64,000 nucleotides of DNA from JAUYQR01 sp050632395 (lineage in GTDB: Bacteria; Pseudomonadota; Alphaproteobacteria; Rhodobacterales; Rhodobacteraceae), in assembly GCF_050632395.1 (NCBI RefSeq), contig NZ_CP192600.1:1-64000 (forward strand), read 5' to 3'. How positions within the stretch are numbered: position 1 is the first letter of the stretch; the number at the start of each line of letters is the position of its first letter. The notes beneath the pieces were generated by a model that made no database searches, was not told where the DNA came from, and saw only the letters and a list, made by a program, of their open reading frames with translations. This document shows, piece after piece, positions 22,177 through 30,612 of the stretch. The translations under genes were made by a program, and so were the position numbers.

Positions 22177-23381
22177 ACGACAGCTATGACGTGGTGATCG
22201 TCGGCGGGGCCGTGATCGGCTCTGCCGTAGCCTATTTCCTGACCGCGAACCCCGATTTCAAAGGCTCCGTCCTGATCGTCGAACGCGACCCGACCTTCGC
22301 CAAAGCCTCCACCTCGCTTTCCGCCGCCTCGATCCGCACGCAGTTCTCGAACCCGATCAACGTGAAGATCGGCCAGTTCGGCTCCGCCTTCATCCGCGAT
22401 TTCGCCACTACGATGCAGGTCGAAGGCCAGCCCGCCCCCGACCTCAACTTCCATACCGGCGGCTACCTCTTTCTCGCCAACACCCCCGCTCAGGAACAGG
22501 TCCTGCGCGAAAACCACGATGTGCAGCGCGCCTGCGGTGCCGACGTCGTCCTCTGGGATGCGCAGGAGCTGTCCCGCGCTTTCCCCCACCTCAACGTCGA
22601 CGACATCCGCCTCGCCTCCTACGGTCGCTCCGGCGAAGGCTGGTTTTCCAACACCGGCCTGATGAACGGCTTTCGCGCCAAGGCCCGCGCTCAAGGCGCC
22701 ACCGTCATCACGGATGAGGTGACGGGCATTACCCGCGACGGCAACCGCGTCACCGCCGTCACCCTCAAATCCGGCGCCACCATCCAGACCGGCACCGTCG
22801 TCAACGCCTCTGGCCCCCGCGCCGCCCTCACCGCCCGCATGGCCGGCCTCGACCTCCCGGTCGAACCCCGCAAACGCACCGTCTTCGTGATCGACGCCGC
22901 CACCACCCCCGAAGGCAGCGCCACCGTGAACCACGGCCGCCTGCCCCTGATGATCGACCCCGGCGGCGTCTGGTGCCGCCCCGATGGCCGCTTCTTCCTG
23001 ACCGGCGCCGCCCCCAGCGAAGACCCCGCCGTCGACTGGGACGATTTCGAACCCCGTTGGGAGGAATTCGAAGACATCGTCTGGCCCGCCCTCGCCGCCC
23101 GCTCGCCCAATTTCGAGGCGATCAAGGTCGTCAACCAATGGGCCGGCCACTATGATTTCAACACCCTCGACCACAACCTGATCGTCGGCCCGCACCCACA
23201 GGTGTCAAACTTCATCTACGCCAACGGCTTCTCCGGCCACGGCCTGCAACAAGGCCCCGCCGCCGGTCGCGCGGTCTCGGAACTCATCATCTACGGCGGC
23301 TTCCGCACGCTCGATCTGTCCGAGGTCGGCTACGACCGCATCGTCGAAAACCGCCCCTTCCTCGAAAAGGCGGTCATCTAA
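22173..23381 (+). CDS. FAD-dependent oxidoreductase (DAO family)
   Basis: 402-aa flavoprotein of the D-amino-acid oxidase/sarcosine oxidase-like family. The FAD-binding N-terminus is VVIVGGAVIGSAVAYFL with a later ERDPTFAKAST, and the C-terminal YANGFSGHGLQQGPAAGRAVSE is the typical second FAD contact. The start is GTG, overlapping the epimerase stop (GTGA). It is the last of five coupled genes and meets the isomerase-like gene tail to tail, 2 bp away. The substrate is probably an amine or hydroxy acid but is not defined. Confidence 0.87.
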   Translation: MNDSYDVVIVGGAVIGSAVAYFLTANPDFKGSVLIVERDPTFAKASTSLSAASIRTQFSNPINVKIGQFGSAFIRDFATTMQVEGQPAPDLNFHTGGYLFLANTPAQEQVLRENHDVQRACGADVVLWDAQELSRAFPHLNVDDIRLASYGRSGEGWFSNTGLMNGFRAKARAQGATVITDEVTGITRDGNRVTAVTLKSGATIQTGTVVNASGPRAALTARMAGLDLPVEPRKRTVFVIDAATTPEGSATVNHGRLPLMIDPGGVWCRPDGRFFLTGAAPSEDPAVDWDDFEPRWEEFEDIVWPALAARSPNFEAIKVVNQWAGHYDFNTLDHNLIVGPHPQVSNFIYANGFSGHGLQQGPAAGRAVSELIIYGGFRTLDLSEVGYDRIVENRPFLEKAVI

Positions 23382-23383
23382 GC

Positions 23384-24850
23384 CTAAAAACGGTTCGGAA
23401 TCGTCAACTGCGGCTCCGGCTCGCCACCGTGGTGATAGATCGGCCAGCCGAGGTAGCGCGTCACCGCTTCGTTCACCACGTCCGCATGCTGCCCCCGCAC
23501 CATCGCCACATGATGCTCGAACCCGTTCTGCGTGACGAACCGCAACAACTTGCGCAAGCCCGCCACCCGCGTCGTGGCAATCCCGCCATCCATCGCAAAC
23601 GGATGGTCGGTGAACTCGCCCTCGCCCAGATAGCATTTCACCGTGCCGCGCCGATCATCCGTCGACAGCCGGAAATACGTCATCGGTCCCGGCTTCACCT
23701 TGCCCTTGACTGCGCCAAAGCACTTCGAGCGCCCGATGGTCTCGCCCAGCACGTCCAGTTCGCCCACCTCCGGCGTGTCCCCGATGAAGGTCTTGGGAAA
23801 GTTGCCGCAATGCGTGCAGACGCACATGTCCTCCTCGTAAGCATAGTTGTTGTTCCAATCGAGGATCGCGGGCGGCGCGCCAGACGCCAGCGCCAGCGCA
23901 TACATCGACAGCGCCCCCATGATGTCCACCTCGCAGGCCGAGGGCATAAGATCCTCGCCCATCATGCTCATCGTCAGGCAGGTGGCGCAGCCAAAGTTGT
24001 CCTGCAACGACCGCCAGCACTGGATGGCGCTCGCATCGCAGCCGTTCTCCGCGATCCAGCGGTTCACGGCCAGGGTCCAGCGCGCCTGCTTTTCGATCTG
24101 CGAAGGTTGGATATGTGTCGGAATGCGGCCGTAGCCCTTCACCTTGTCCAGCGTCGCCAGCAGCGCCGGATCGTCGCCCTTGATCGCCCCGGCCGCCCCC
24201 ATCATCTCCGACAGGTCCACCGTCACCACCGTGATCCCCGCCGCCTGCAACAGCTTTTCCGAATAGCGCATGGTCTGGAACGCCCCGGTGCGCGCCCCGA
24301 TCGACCCAAGCCGCGCCCCGCGCAACCCGCGAACCGTCCGGCAGACACGGGCAAACCTGTCCAGATCCCCGCCGAACTCCGCGCCCCAGGTGTCGCAGGT
24401 GTGGTTGGTCGTCTCGGTGAACGGCACGCCATATTGCCAGAAATTGTTGGTCACGCTGATCTTGCCGCAGAACGCGTCGCGGCGGTCCTGCACGCTGACC
24501 TTCGCCACCTCGTCGTTGCTGGCTTGCAGCAGGATCGGCACGTTCAGCCGGGCGCGGTTGACCAGCTCGGCCACTGCGATCTCGTCGCCAAAGTTCGGCA
24601 GGCAGATCACCAGACCGTCGATCCGGTCGGCATTGGCGCGGAAATGCGCGGCGTAAAGGTCGGCATCGGCAATCGACTGGACTGCCCCGTTGTCGGTCGC
24701 CTCGAACGGCAGGATCACCGCGTCGATCCCCAGCCGCACCAGTTGCGCCAGCACATCGTCCCGCGCCGCCTTGCAGGGCGCGGGGCTGAAAAACGCCCGG
24801 CTGCCGATTACAACGCCAAGACTGATCTTGCGCTTGAAAATTCCGCTCAT
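23384..24850 (-). CDS. L-fucose/L-arabinose isomerase-like protein
   Basis: 488-aa protein matching the fucose/arabinose isomerase fold: a Rossmann-like N-terminal half (GVVIGSRAFFSPAPC, VICLPNFGDEIAV), a central GARTGAFQTMRYSEKLL, and a C-terminal metal-site-like region (DWNNNYAYEEDMCVCTHCG, EHHVAMVRGQHADV). The CVCTHCG cysteine cluster is unusual for a simple sugar isomerase. ATG 24850 follows a GGGGGACGGG ribosome site; the frame is open to 24937. It faces the ThDP/hydantoinase run and probably feeds or drains the same pathway. Confidence 0.75.
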   Translation of the reverse strand: MSGIFKRKISLGVVIGSRAFFSPAPCKAARDDVLAQLVRLGIDAVILPFEATDNGAVQSIADADLYAAHFRANADRIDGLVICLPNFGDEIAVAELVNRARLNVPILLQASNDEVAKVSVQDRRDAFCGKISVTNNFWQYGVPFTETTNHTCDTWGAEFGGDLDRFARVCRTVRGLRGARLGSIGARTGAFQTMRYSEKLLQAAGITVVTVDLSEMMGAAGAIKGDDPALLATLDKVKGYGRIPTHIQPSQIEKQARWTLAVNRWIAENGCDASAIQCWRSLQDNFGCATCLTMSMMGEDLMPSACEVDIMGALSMYALALASGAPPAILDWNNNYAYEEDMCVCTHCGNFPKTFIGDTPEVGELDVLGETIGRSKCFGAVKGKVKPGPMTYFRLSTDDRRGTVKCYLGEGEFTDHPFAMDGGIATTRVAGLRKLLRFVTQNGFEHHVAMVRGQHADVVNEAVTRYLGWPIYHHGGEPEPQLTIPNRF

Positions 24851-24996
24851 CCCGTCCCCCTGCCCGCGCCCCCCAGTGAAGCGTTCAGGCCGGTCCGGAT
24901 TACTGCGTCCAGCGCAAGTAATCCAGCAATCCGGCAAGGTCGGTTGACTTCAACGGCATCACACCGCAAGACGCGGACCAAAACCGGGGGTTCCTC

Positions 24997-25713
24997 ATGT
25001 CCGATGACCGTCTGATCGTGGCGCTCGACGTGCCGAACGTGGTGCAAGGCCTCGACCTTGTCGCCCGCATCGGCTCCGCCGCCAGCTTCTACAAGATCGG
25101 CCTCGGTATGCTCACCGGCGGCGGCCTCGCGCTGGCGAACGAGCTGAAGCACGAACAGGGCAAGCGCATCTTCCTCGACATGAAGCTTTTCGACATCGGC
25201 GCCACGATCGAGGCCGCCGTGCGTGGCCTCGCTGAATACGACCTCGATTTCCTCACCGTGCACGGCGACCCGCAGGTCGTCACCGCCGCCGCCACCGGCA
25301 AGGGCGGATCAGGCATGAAAATCCTCGCCGTCACCATCCTCACCTCGCTCGACCGCGCCGATCTGGACGCCAACCTGATCAAACCCGGCGACCTGCGCGA
25401 CATCACCCTCGAACGCGCCGCCCGCGCCCTTGCTGCCGGCGCCGACGGCGTGATCGCCTCGCCGCAAGAGGCCGCCCTGATCCGCGCCCTTCCCGAAGCG
25501 ACCGGCAAACTGATCGTCACCCCCGGCGTCCGCCCCGCCGGCGCGGCAGCGGGCGATCAAAAGCGCATCGCCACCCCGCATCAAGCCATCACCGACGGTG
25601 CCGACCACATCGTCGTCGGCCGCCCGATCTGGCAAGCGCAGAACCCCGCCACCGCCGCCCGCGCCGTCATCGCCGAACTGCCCCGCGATAACTTTCTATC
25701 TTCCTCTCTGTGA
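24997..25713 (+). CDS. pyrF: Orotidine 5'-phosphate decarboxylase
   Basis: 238-aa TIM-barrel enzyme that decarboxylates OMP to UMP, the last step of pyrimidine synthesis. Catalytic residues lie in FLDMKLFDIGAT (DxKxxDI near residue 60), with TVHG, VTPGVRP and the phosphate-binding DHIVVGRPIW near the end. Length is normal. The last codons (FLSSSL) run into the intergenic repeat at 25698-25754, so the C-terminal tail is repeat-encoded. Unrelated in function to the sugar cluster beside it. Confidence 0.96.
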   Translation: MSDDRLIVALDVPNVVQGLDLVARIGSAASFYKIGLGMLTGGGLALANELKHEQGKRIFLDMKLFDIGATIEAAVRGLAEYDLDFLTVHGDPQVVTAAATGKGGSGMKILAVTILTSLDRADLDANLIKPGDLRDITLERAARALAAGADGVIASPQEAALIRALPEATGKLIVTPGVRPAGAAAGDQKRIATPHQAITDGADHIVVGRPIWQAQNPATAARAVIAELPRDNFLSSSL

Positions 25714-25754
25714 AAGTATCCCTCGGGGGGTGCGGGGGGCGTGGAACCCCCCGC
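25698..25754. repeat. Intergenic repeat (copy B), also a hairpin between convergent genes
   Basis: Shares ATCTTCC.CT, GAAA.TAT.CC, GGGGGT.CGGGGG, TGG and CCCCCG blocks, in order, with 33135-33182. It contains an 8-bp stem GCGGGGGG (25732-25739) / CCCCCCGC (25747-25754). It overlaps the last codons of pyrF and ends 10 bp before the Nudix stop, so it may also end both transcripts, although no T-tract follows. Confidence 0.6.
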
Positions 25755-25764
25755 TCCGCCAGCG

Positions 25765-26181
25765 TCACACGCGCAGCGCCTCCCACACGATCCCGGCGCG
25801 CCGCTGCATCTCCGGCACCGCCAGCCCATGTGCCACGAACACCGGCACCGGCATCATCTCCCACCGCTGCCCCTCGTCGCCGAACCTGATCGCCGCGACC
25901 TCCGCCGCACTCAACCGCCCGCCAAAGAAAAACGACCGCCGCGCTGCATCCATCATCGAGGGAAACTCACCCCGCCAGATCAGCCGCTCTGCCGCGAACC
26001 GCAGCCCGAACTCCTCGTCCAACTCGCGCAGCAGGCACTCCTCCGGCGTCTCTTTGCCCTCGCGCCCACCGCCCGGCAGATCCCAAAGGCCCGCCCAGCC
26101 CAGACCGGGCTTCTCGTCACGCAGATAAACGAGGATATCAGTGCCGCAAAAGAACGCCGCCTTGCAGCCGACGAAGCTCAC
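25765..26181 (-). CDS. Nudix hydrolase
   Basis: 138-aa hydrolase of nucleoside-diphosphate-linked substrates. A complete Nudix box is visible at about residues 37-59: GGGREGKETPEECLLRELDEE followed by FGL, which satisfies Gx5Ex7REUxEExGU. It is the last gene of a four-gene minus-strand run. Its start overlaps the GST stop by 4 bases. Substrate not predictable. Confidence 0.9.
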   Translation of the reverse strand: MSFVGCKAAFFCGTDILVYLRDEKPGLGWAGLWDLPGGGREGKETPEECLLRELDEEFGLRFAAERLIWRGEFPSMMDAARRSFFFGGRLSAAEVAAIRFGDEGQRWEMMPVPVFVAHGLAVPEMQRRAGIVWEALRV

Positions 26182-26807
26182 CCGAAGTTCCGCGCCATCA
26201 CCGGCACCACCTCAGCCCGCCCGCCCGCCGCCTGCCCCGCCGCCCACAGCCTCGGCGTCTCGGTCTGAAACCACGCCTGCCCCGGCCGCCAACGCGTCAT
26301 CACCGCCAGATAGACGTCAATCGCCGAAAACCGCGCGCCCAGAAACCACGGCCCGACAGCGGCCGCCTCCATCACCCGCCACATCGCCTTGCGATGCTCG
26401 ATGACCCTCGCCTGAAACGCCTCTGCCCCGGCCTCGGGCACGAACCGCGTCGGCACGTCGCCGTAGGCGAAACTCGGGTAGACCGCCGCCACCAGAAACA
26501 CCAGCCACCGCAGGAACGCCGCCCGCTCCGCCGCTTCCGGCCCCGGCACCAGCACATCCGACCGCGCCAGATCCGCCATATGCAGCGTCATCGCCGCGGT
26601 TTCCGTCATCACCGCGCCGCCCGGCAACACCAGAGCCGGCACCTGCCCCAACGGGTTCACCCCGGCCATCGCCCGCGCCACTGCGTCCGGGTCGCTCGTC
26701 CCGCCCGCCGGCACCAGCCGCACCGGCATCCCATACACCGCCAGCTGCGCCTCGATGATCGCCGAGCCCCAGCCGGGGTTTTCGTAAAGGACAAACTCAG
26801 CCGTCAT
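26178..26807 (-). CDS. Glutathione S-transferase family protein
   Basis: 209-aa protein with an N-terminal thioredoxin-like domain (FVLYENPGWGSAIIEAQLAV, then NPLGQVPALVLPGGAVMTETAAMTLHM, written in parts) and an all-helical C-terminal domain (GARFSAIDVYLAVMTRW). NPxGxVPAL and the ESxAI-like TETAAM are the glutathione-binding signatures. It overlaps nfeD by 11 bases and the Nudix gene by 4, so all are probably one transcript. Substrate unknown. Confidence 0.88.
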   Translation of the reverse strand: MTAEFVLYENPGWGSAIIEAQLAVYGMPVRLVPAGGTSDPDAVARAMAGVNPLGQVPALVLPGGAVMTETAAMTLHMADLARSDVLVPGPEAAERAAFLRWLVFLVAAVYPSFAYGDVPTRFVPEAGAEAFQARVIEHRKAMWRVMEAAAVGPWFLGARFSAIDVYLAVMTRWRPGQAWFQTETPRLWAAGQAAGGRAEVVPVMARNFG

Positions 26808-27087
26808 TGATGTCCTTGTCCCAGATCTTCACCTGGCCTTTGCGCACACCCATCGTGCGACGCAAACCCAGCCAAGCCAGCAAGGACGCAACGGCAAAGA
26901 TGAACAACAGCGCCGCCACCCCCGCAGGCGCCAGCCCGATCCCGACCAGCGCCCCGGTCACCACCGCGCCAATCGCAAAGCCCAGGAAGATATACCCCGG
27001 CGCCAGCACCTCCAGCACGCCCAGCGCAAAGCCAAGCACGATCCAGACCCACCAGACCGACATCAGGTCATGCCACATCTCAGCCAC
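26797..27087 (-). CDS. NfeD-like membrane protein, short form
   Basis: 96-aa protein with two to three transmembrane helices (WWVWIVLGFALGVLEVLAPG, FLGFAIGAVVTGALVGIG, VAALLFIFAVASLLAWL) followed by a short soluble tail. Partner genes for SPFH/stomatin proteins are typically of this NfeD1b type, and here the start overlaps the SPFH gene by 8 bases. The full OB-fold domain of longer NfeD proteins is truncated. It probably forms a membrane complex with the SPFH protein. Confidence 0.87.
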   Translation of the reverse strand: MAEMWHDLMSVWWVWIVLGFALGVLEVLAPGYIFLGFAIGAVVTGALVGIGLAPAGVAALLFIFAVASLLAWLGLRRTMGVRKGQVKIWDKDINDG

Positions 27088-27955
27088 GCCCCTTCAGCAT
27101 CTTGAACGCGTCGCCGAACGCCTCCAACGCGTTCGCCGGCACCAGAATGGTCTGCTTTCCGCCGCCCGATGCCAGCGCGGTCAGCGCCTCCACCTGCTTC
27201 AAGGCCACCTGAAACTGTGCCGCCTCCAGCCCGCTTTCCGCGATGGCCCCCGCGATCACTCCCGTCGCATAGGCCTCGGCGTCCGCTGTGATCCGCCGTG
27301 CCTTGGCCTCCTGCTCGGCGGCATAAAGGTCGGCGTCGGCGGCAAGTTCCACCGCCCGCTTCTTGCCCTCGGCCTCCATCACCTGCGCGCGGCGTGCCCG
27401 TTCGGCGTTCAACTGCTGCAACATCGCCGCCCGCGTCGCTTCATCAAGGTTCACGTCCAGAATCTCGGCCCGCGTCACCTCGACACCCCAGTCGTCGACC
27501 ATCGCCGTCACCTGCTCGCGCACCCGCTCGATCAGTTGCGCCCGGTTCGACTGCACCTGATCCAGCTCCAATTTGCCGATTTCGGACCGCACGATCCCCG
27601 CCACCGTGGTCGCAATCGCGCCGTCCACGTCGCGAATCCGGTAAACCGTCTTTTCCGGCTCGGTCACCCGGTAGAAAACGCTCGTCTCCACCTTCACCAG
27701 CACGTTGTCGGCGGTGATCGCATCCTGACTTGCGGTCGGCAGCTGCCGTTCCAGCACGCTCACCTTGTGCGCGATGCGGTCCAGAAACGGCACCACGAAG
27801 TTGATCCCAGGCCCCAGCACGCTTCTCAACCGGCCAAACCGTTCGACGACGTGCTTTTCCGATTGCGGCACGATCCGCACGCCCAGAAAGATGCAGACGA
27901 TGATGAACGCGGCAATCGCCAGAAACACCGCATTGCCGCCGATAAAGTCCTGCAT
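27080..27955 (-). CDS. SPFH/Band 7 (stomatin-like, QmcA-type) membrane protein
   Basis: 291-aa protein with one N-terminal transmembrane helix (residues 8-26), a Band 7/SPFH domain starting VRIVPQSEKHVVERFGR, with GPGINFVVPFLD, and a C-terminal coiled coil rich in Ala/Glu/Arg (about 175-235). Such proteins oligomerise in the inner membrane and regulate proteases or membrane microdomains. It heads a transcript with nfeD, GST and Nudix genes. Known SPFH-NfeD pairing supports both calls. Confidence 0.92.
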   Translation of the reverse strand: MQDFIGGNAVFLAIAAFIIVCIFLGVRIVPQSEKHVVERFGRLRSVLGPGINFVVPFLDRIAHKVSVLERQLPTASQDAITADNVLVKVETSVFYRVTEPEKTVYRIRDVDGAIATTVAGIVRSEIGKLELDQVQSNRAQLIERVREQVTAMVDDWGVEVTRAEILDVNLDEATRAAMLQQLNAERARRAQVMEAEGKKRAVELAADADLYAAEQEAKARRITADAEAYATGVIAGAIAESGLEAAQFQVALKQVEALTALASGGGKQTILVPANALEAFGDAFKMLKGRG

Positions 27956-28175
27956 TCGAACAATCTCCCACTGGAAAAGCGGCCCTTCGGCCTTGGCTCG
28001 GGTATATCTGGCCCGTTACGCCCCTTCGCGCAAGTAGTGCGGGCCAGTTGCCCGCCAGAAGCCCGCGCGAAGGTACGCCCGAACACCCCGCCTTTCCCCC
28101 GCCCGCAAGACCGGATACCGTGCCGCCGTCCAAGGCAAGCGAACCTTGCCAATCGCAGATGAGAGAAAACCGGCC

Positions 28176-28421
28176 ATGACCCAACGCCTTCACCTTGTCT
28201 TCGGCGGCGAACTGACGGACCCGCAGGTCAACGTGTTCCGCGACGTCAGCCAGATCCACATCGTCGGTATGTTTCCCGATTACGCCTCCGCCTTCCGGGC
28301 TTGGAAGGCCGAGGCCCAGCGCACCGTCGACAACGCGCACATGCGCTACTACATCGCCCACATCCACCGCCTGCGTGACGAGGCAAAGTCCGGTTCCCCG
28401 ACCGAGGAACTGGGCACCTGA
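28176..28421 (+). CDS. DUF4170 family protein
   Basis: 81-aa cytoplasmic protein (MTQRLHLVFGGELTDP..., HIVGMFPDYASAFRAWKAEA, AHMRYYIAHIHRL) matching the small DUF4170 family, which in alphaproteobacteria often precedes the Kdo transferase and lpxK. The ATG at 28176 has a GAGAG ribosome site upstream. The next gene begins 5 bp after its stop, so the three are an operon. Function unknown; a role near lipid A assembly is inferred from context. Confidence 0.85.
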   Translation: MTQRLHLVFGGELTDPQVNVFRDVSQIHIVGMFPDYASAFRAWKAEAQRTVDNAHMRYYIAHIHRLRDEAKSGSPTEELGT

Positions 28422-28426
28422 CACTC

Positions 28427-29623
28427 ATGCCGCCCTCAATCGGCCTTACCCTTTACAACCTCGGGCAGCGCCGCGAACCGGGGGCCGATGTCCCGCGCCC
28501 GCCGCGTCCCGCCGGGCGGCTCGCCTGGCTGCACGCGCCCACGCTTGAGGCCAGCCGGACGCTCCTCGCCCTCGCCCGGCGGCTGGTCGAAGATGACGGC
28601 ATCCCGGTGCTTCTCACCTGCCCCGCCGATCTGCCCCCCCGCGAAGGGGTCATCCTCCAACCGCCGCCATCCGACACCCCGCTCGAAGCGCGCGAGTTTC
28701 TCGATCACTGGAAACCTGAAATCGCGATCTTCGCCGAAGGCGAGTTGCGCCCCGCCATCCTCAGCAAGGCCGTCGAACGGAAGATTCCGCTCCTGATGGT
28801 CGATGCCCGCGCACCCAGCCTGCCGCATGGCCGTGACGGCTGGTTTCCCGGCTTGATGCGCACCGCCCTTGGCGCCTTCCACCATGTCAGTGCGCTCGAC
28901 GAAGCTGCCGCACGGGCTTTTCGCAAGGCAGGTGCCGCGATTTCCGCCGTCGCCGTCACCGGGCGGATGGAAGAGGAAAGCGCCGCCCTCCCCTGCCTCG
29001 AGGCGGAACGTGCCGCCCTCGCGCGCCTTCTCGCCGCCCGCCCGGTCTGGTTCGCCGCCTGCCTGCCCGAGGCCGAGGAGGCCGCCGTCCTTGCCGCCCA
29101 CCGCACCGGGTTGCAACAGGCCCACCGCCTGCTCCTCATCCTGATGCCCGACGACATCACCCGCGCCGAGGCGCTTGCCGCCCGGATCGAGGCTGACGAA
29201 GGCTGGGCCGTGGCGCTGCGCTCGCGCGACGAAGAGCCCGACCCGGAAACCGAGGTTTTTATCGTCGACAATCCTGCCGAATACGGCCTCTGGTATCGGC
29301 TGTCCCCCGTTTCGTTCCTTGGCGGCAGCCTTGTCGGCCTCGGTTCGCTGCGCGATCCGCAAGAGGCGGCTGCGCTTGGCTCCGCCATCCTGCACGGCCC
29401 GCATCACGGACAGTTCAGGCCGTTCTTCGCCCGCCTGATCGCGGCCCGCGCCGCGCGCCCCGTGATCCGCCCCGATCAGTTGGGCGATGCCTTGGGCGAG
29501 GTTCTCGCCCTCGACCGCACCGCCCGCTTCGCGCAGTCGGCCTGGGCCGTCGCCACCGACGGGGCCGAGGTGACCGAGGCCACCGTCGAACGCATCCGCC
29601 GCCTGATGGACGGTGAAGCCTGA
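28427..29623 (+). CDS. WaaA/KdtA-like glycosyltransferase (divergent)
   Basis: 398-aa protein resembling 3-deoxy-D-manno-octulosonate transferases: [56 protein letters not shown] and [20 protein letters not shown]. Compared with E. coli WaaA, recalled from memory, the N-terminal membrane anchor is missing. The catalytic-Glu motif S-x-G-E reads PTLEAS, ETELWPN reads EGELRPA, and the VPRHPER block reads LMPDDITRA. It may be an inactive or re-purposed paralogue. It sits in the DUF4170-waaA-lpxK order, and its stop overlaps lpxK by one base. Confidence 0.75.
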   Translation: MPPSIGLTLYNLGQRREPGADVPRPPRPAGRLAWLHAPTLEASRTLLALARRLVEDDGIPVLLTCPADLPPREGVILQPPPSDTPLEAREFLDHWKPEIAIFAEGELRPAILSKAVERKIPLLMVDARAPSLPHGRDGWFPGLMRTALGAFHHVSALDEAAARAFRKAGAAISAVAVTGRMEEESAALPCLEAERAALARLLAARPVWFAACLPEAEEAAVLAAHRTGLQQAHRLLLILMPDDITRAEALAARIEADEGWAVALRSRDEEPDPETEVFIVDNPAEYGLWYRLSPVSFLGGSLVGLGSLRDPQEAAALGSAILHGPHHGQFRPFFARLIAARAARPVIRPDQLGDALGEVLALDRTARFAQSAWAVATDGAEVTEATVERIRRLMDGEA

Positions 29624-30612
29624 TGCGCGCGCCCGCGTTCTGGTTCACCGCGCCCGACCGCCCGACCCTTGCCGCCCGCCTCCTGTCGCCCCTCGGCGCA
29701 CTTTACGCCGCGCTGACCGCCCGCCGCCTGCGCCAGCCCGGCCATACCTCGGCCGTTCCGGTGATCTGCATCGGCAACATCAACGTCGGCGGCACCGGCA
29801 AGACCCCAACCGCCATCGCGCTGATCGACCGGCTCACCGCCCGCGGCCAGCAGGTCCACGTCGTCTCGCGCGGCTACGGCGGCTCTGCGACCGGCCCCCT
29901 CCGCGTCGATCCCATGCGCCACAAGGCGGCAAAGGTTGGCGACGAACCGCTCCTCCTCGCCGCCTTCGCCCCCACCTGGGTCGCCCGCGACCGCGCCGCC
30001 GGTGTCCGCGCCGCCGAGGGCGCCGGTGCCAGCGTCATCCTCCTCGACGACGGCTTCCAGAACCCCGCCGTCAAGCCAGCCCTGTCCATTGTGGTCGTCG
30101 ATGCCGCCAAAGGCTTCGGCAACGGCCGCTGCCTACCCGCCGGCCCCCTGCGCGAACCCGTCGCCACCGGCCTCGCCCGCGCCGACCTCGTCCTGTCGAT
30201 CGGCATGCCCGATCACCAAAGCCGTTTCGCCACCCAATGGGGCAACGCTCTCCGCCAGCCGCACCTCACCGGCGCGCTTCGTCCGCTCAAGATGGGAATG
30301 GACTGGCAAGACCAACGCGTCCTCGCCTTCGCCGGCATCGCCGACCCCGCCCGCTTCTTCGCCAGCCTCAGGGCCGAAGGCGCGAGGGTCCTCCGTGCCG
30401 AACCCCTCGCAGATCACCAACCCCTGTCCGACACGCTGCTCCACCGGCTCGAGGTCGAAGCGGCCACCCTCGGCGCCCAGCTTGTCACCACCGAGAAAGA
30501 CGCGGCCCGCCTGCCCGCCGCTTTCCGCCCAAAGGTGCTGACCTTCGTCGTCCGCCTACAGATCGACGACTGGACCGCGCTCGACGCAGCCTTCGCCCGC
30601 CTCGGCCTCTGA
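29623..30612 (+). CDS. lpxK: Tetraacyldisaccharide 4'-kinase
   Basis: 329-aa membrane-associated kinase that phosphorylates the 4' position of the lipid A disaccharide. An N-terminal hydrophobic segment precedes the Walker A motif [17 protein letters not shown] near residue 50. [23 protein letters not shown] and GPLREP are all family motifs. Its ATG shares a base with the preceding stop (TGATG). It meets the CoA-transferase gene tail to tail with no gap. Confidence 0.95.
   Translation: MRAPAFWFTAPDRPTLAARLLSPLGALYAALTARRLRQPGHTSAVPVICIGNINVGGTGKTPTAIALIDRLTARGQQVHVVSRGYGGSATGPLRVDPMRHKAAKVGDEPLLLAAFAPTWVARDRAAGVRAAEGAGASVILLDDGFQNPAVKPALSIVVVDAAKGFGNGRCLPAGPLREPVATGLARADLVLSIGMPDHQSRFATQWGNALRQPHLTGALRPLKMGMDWQDQRVLAFAGIADPARFFASLRAEGARVLRAEPLADHQPLSDTLLHRLEVEAATLGAQLVTTEKDAARLPAAFRPKVLTFVVRLQIDDWTALDAAFARLGL

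Noticed and set aside
23429..25015. Long open frame (about 530 codons) antisense to the isomerase-like gene
   Set aside because: Arg/His/Pro-rich reverse-frame translation without domains; the opposite frame has clear family motifs.
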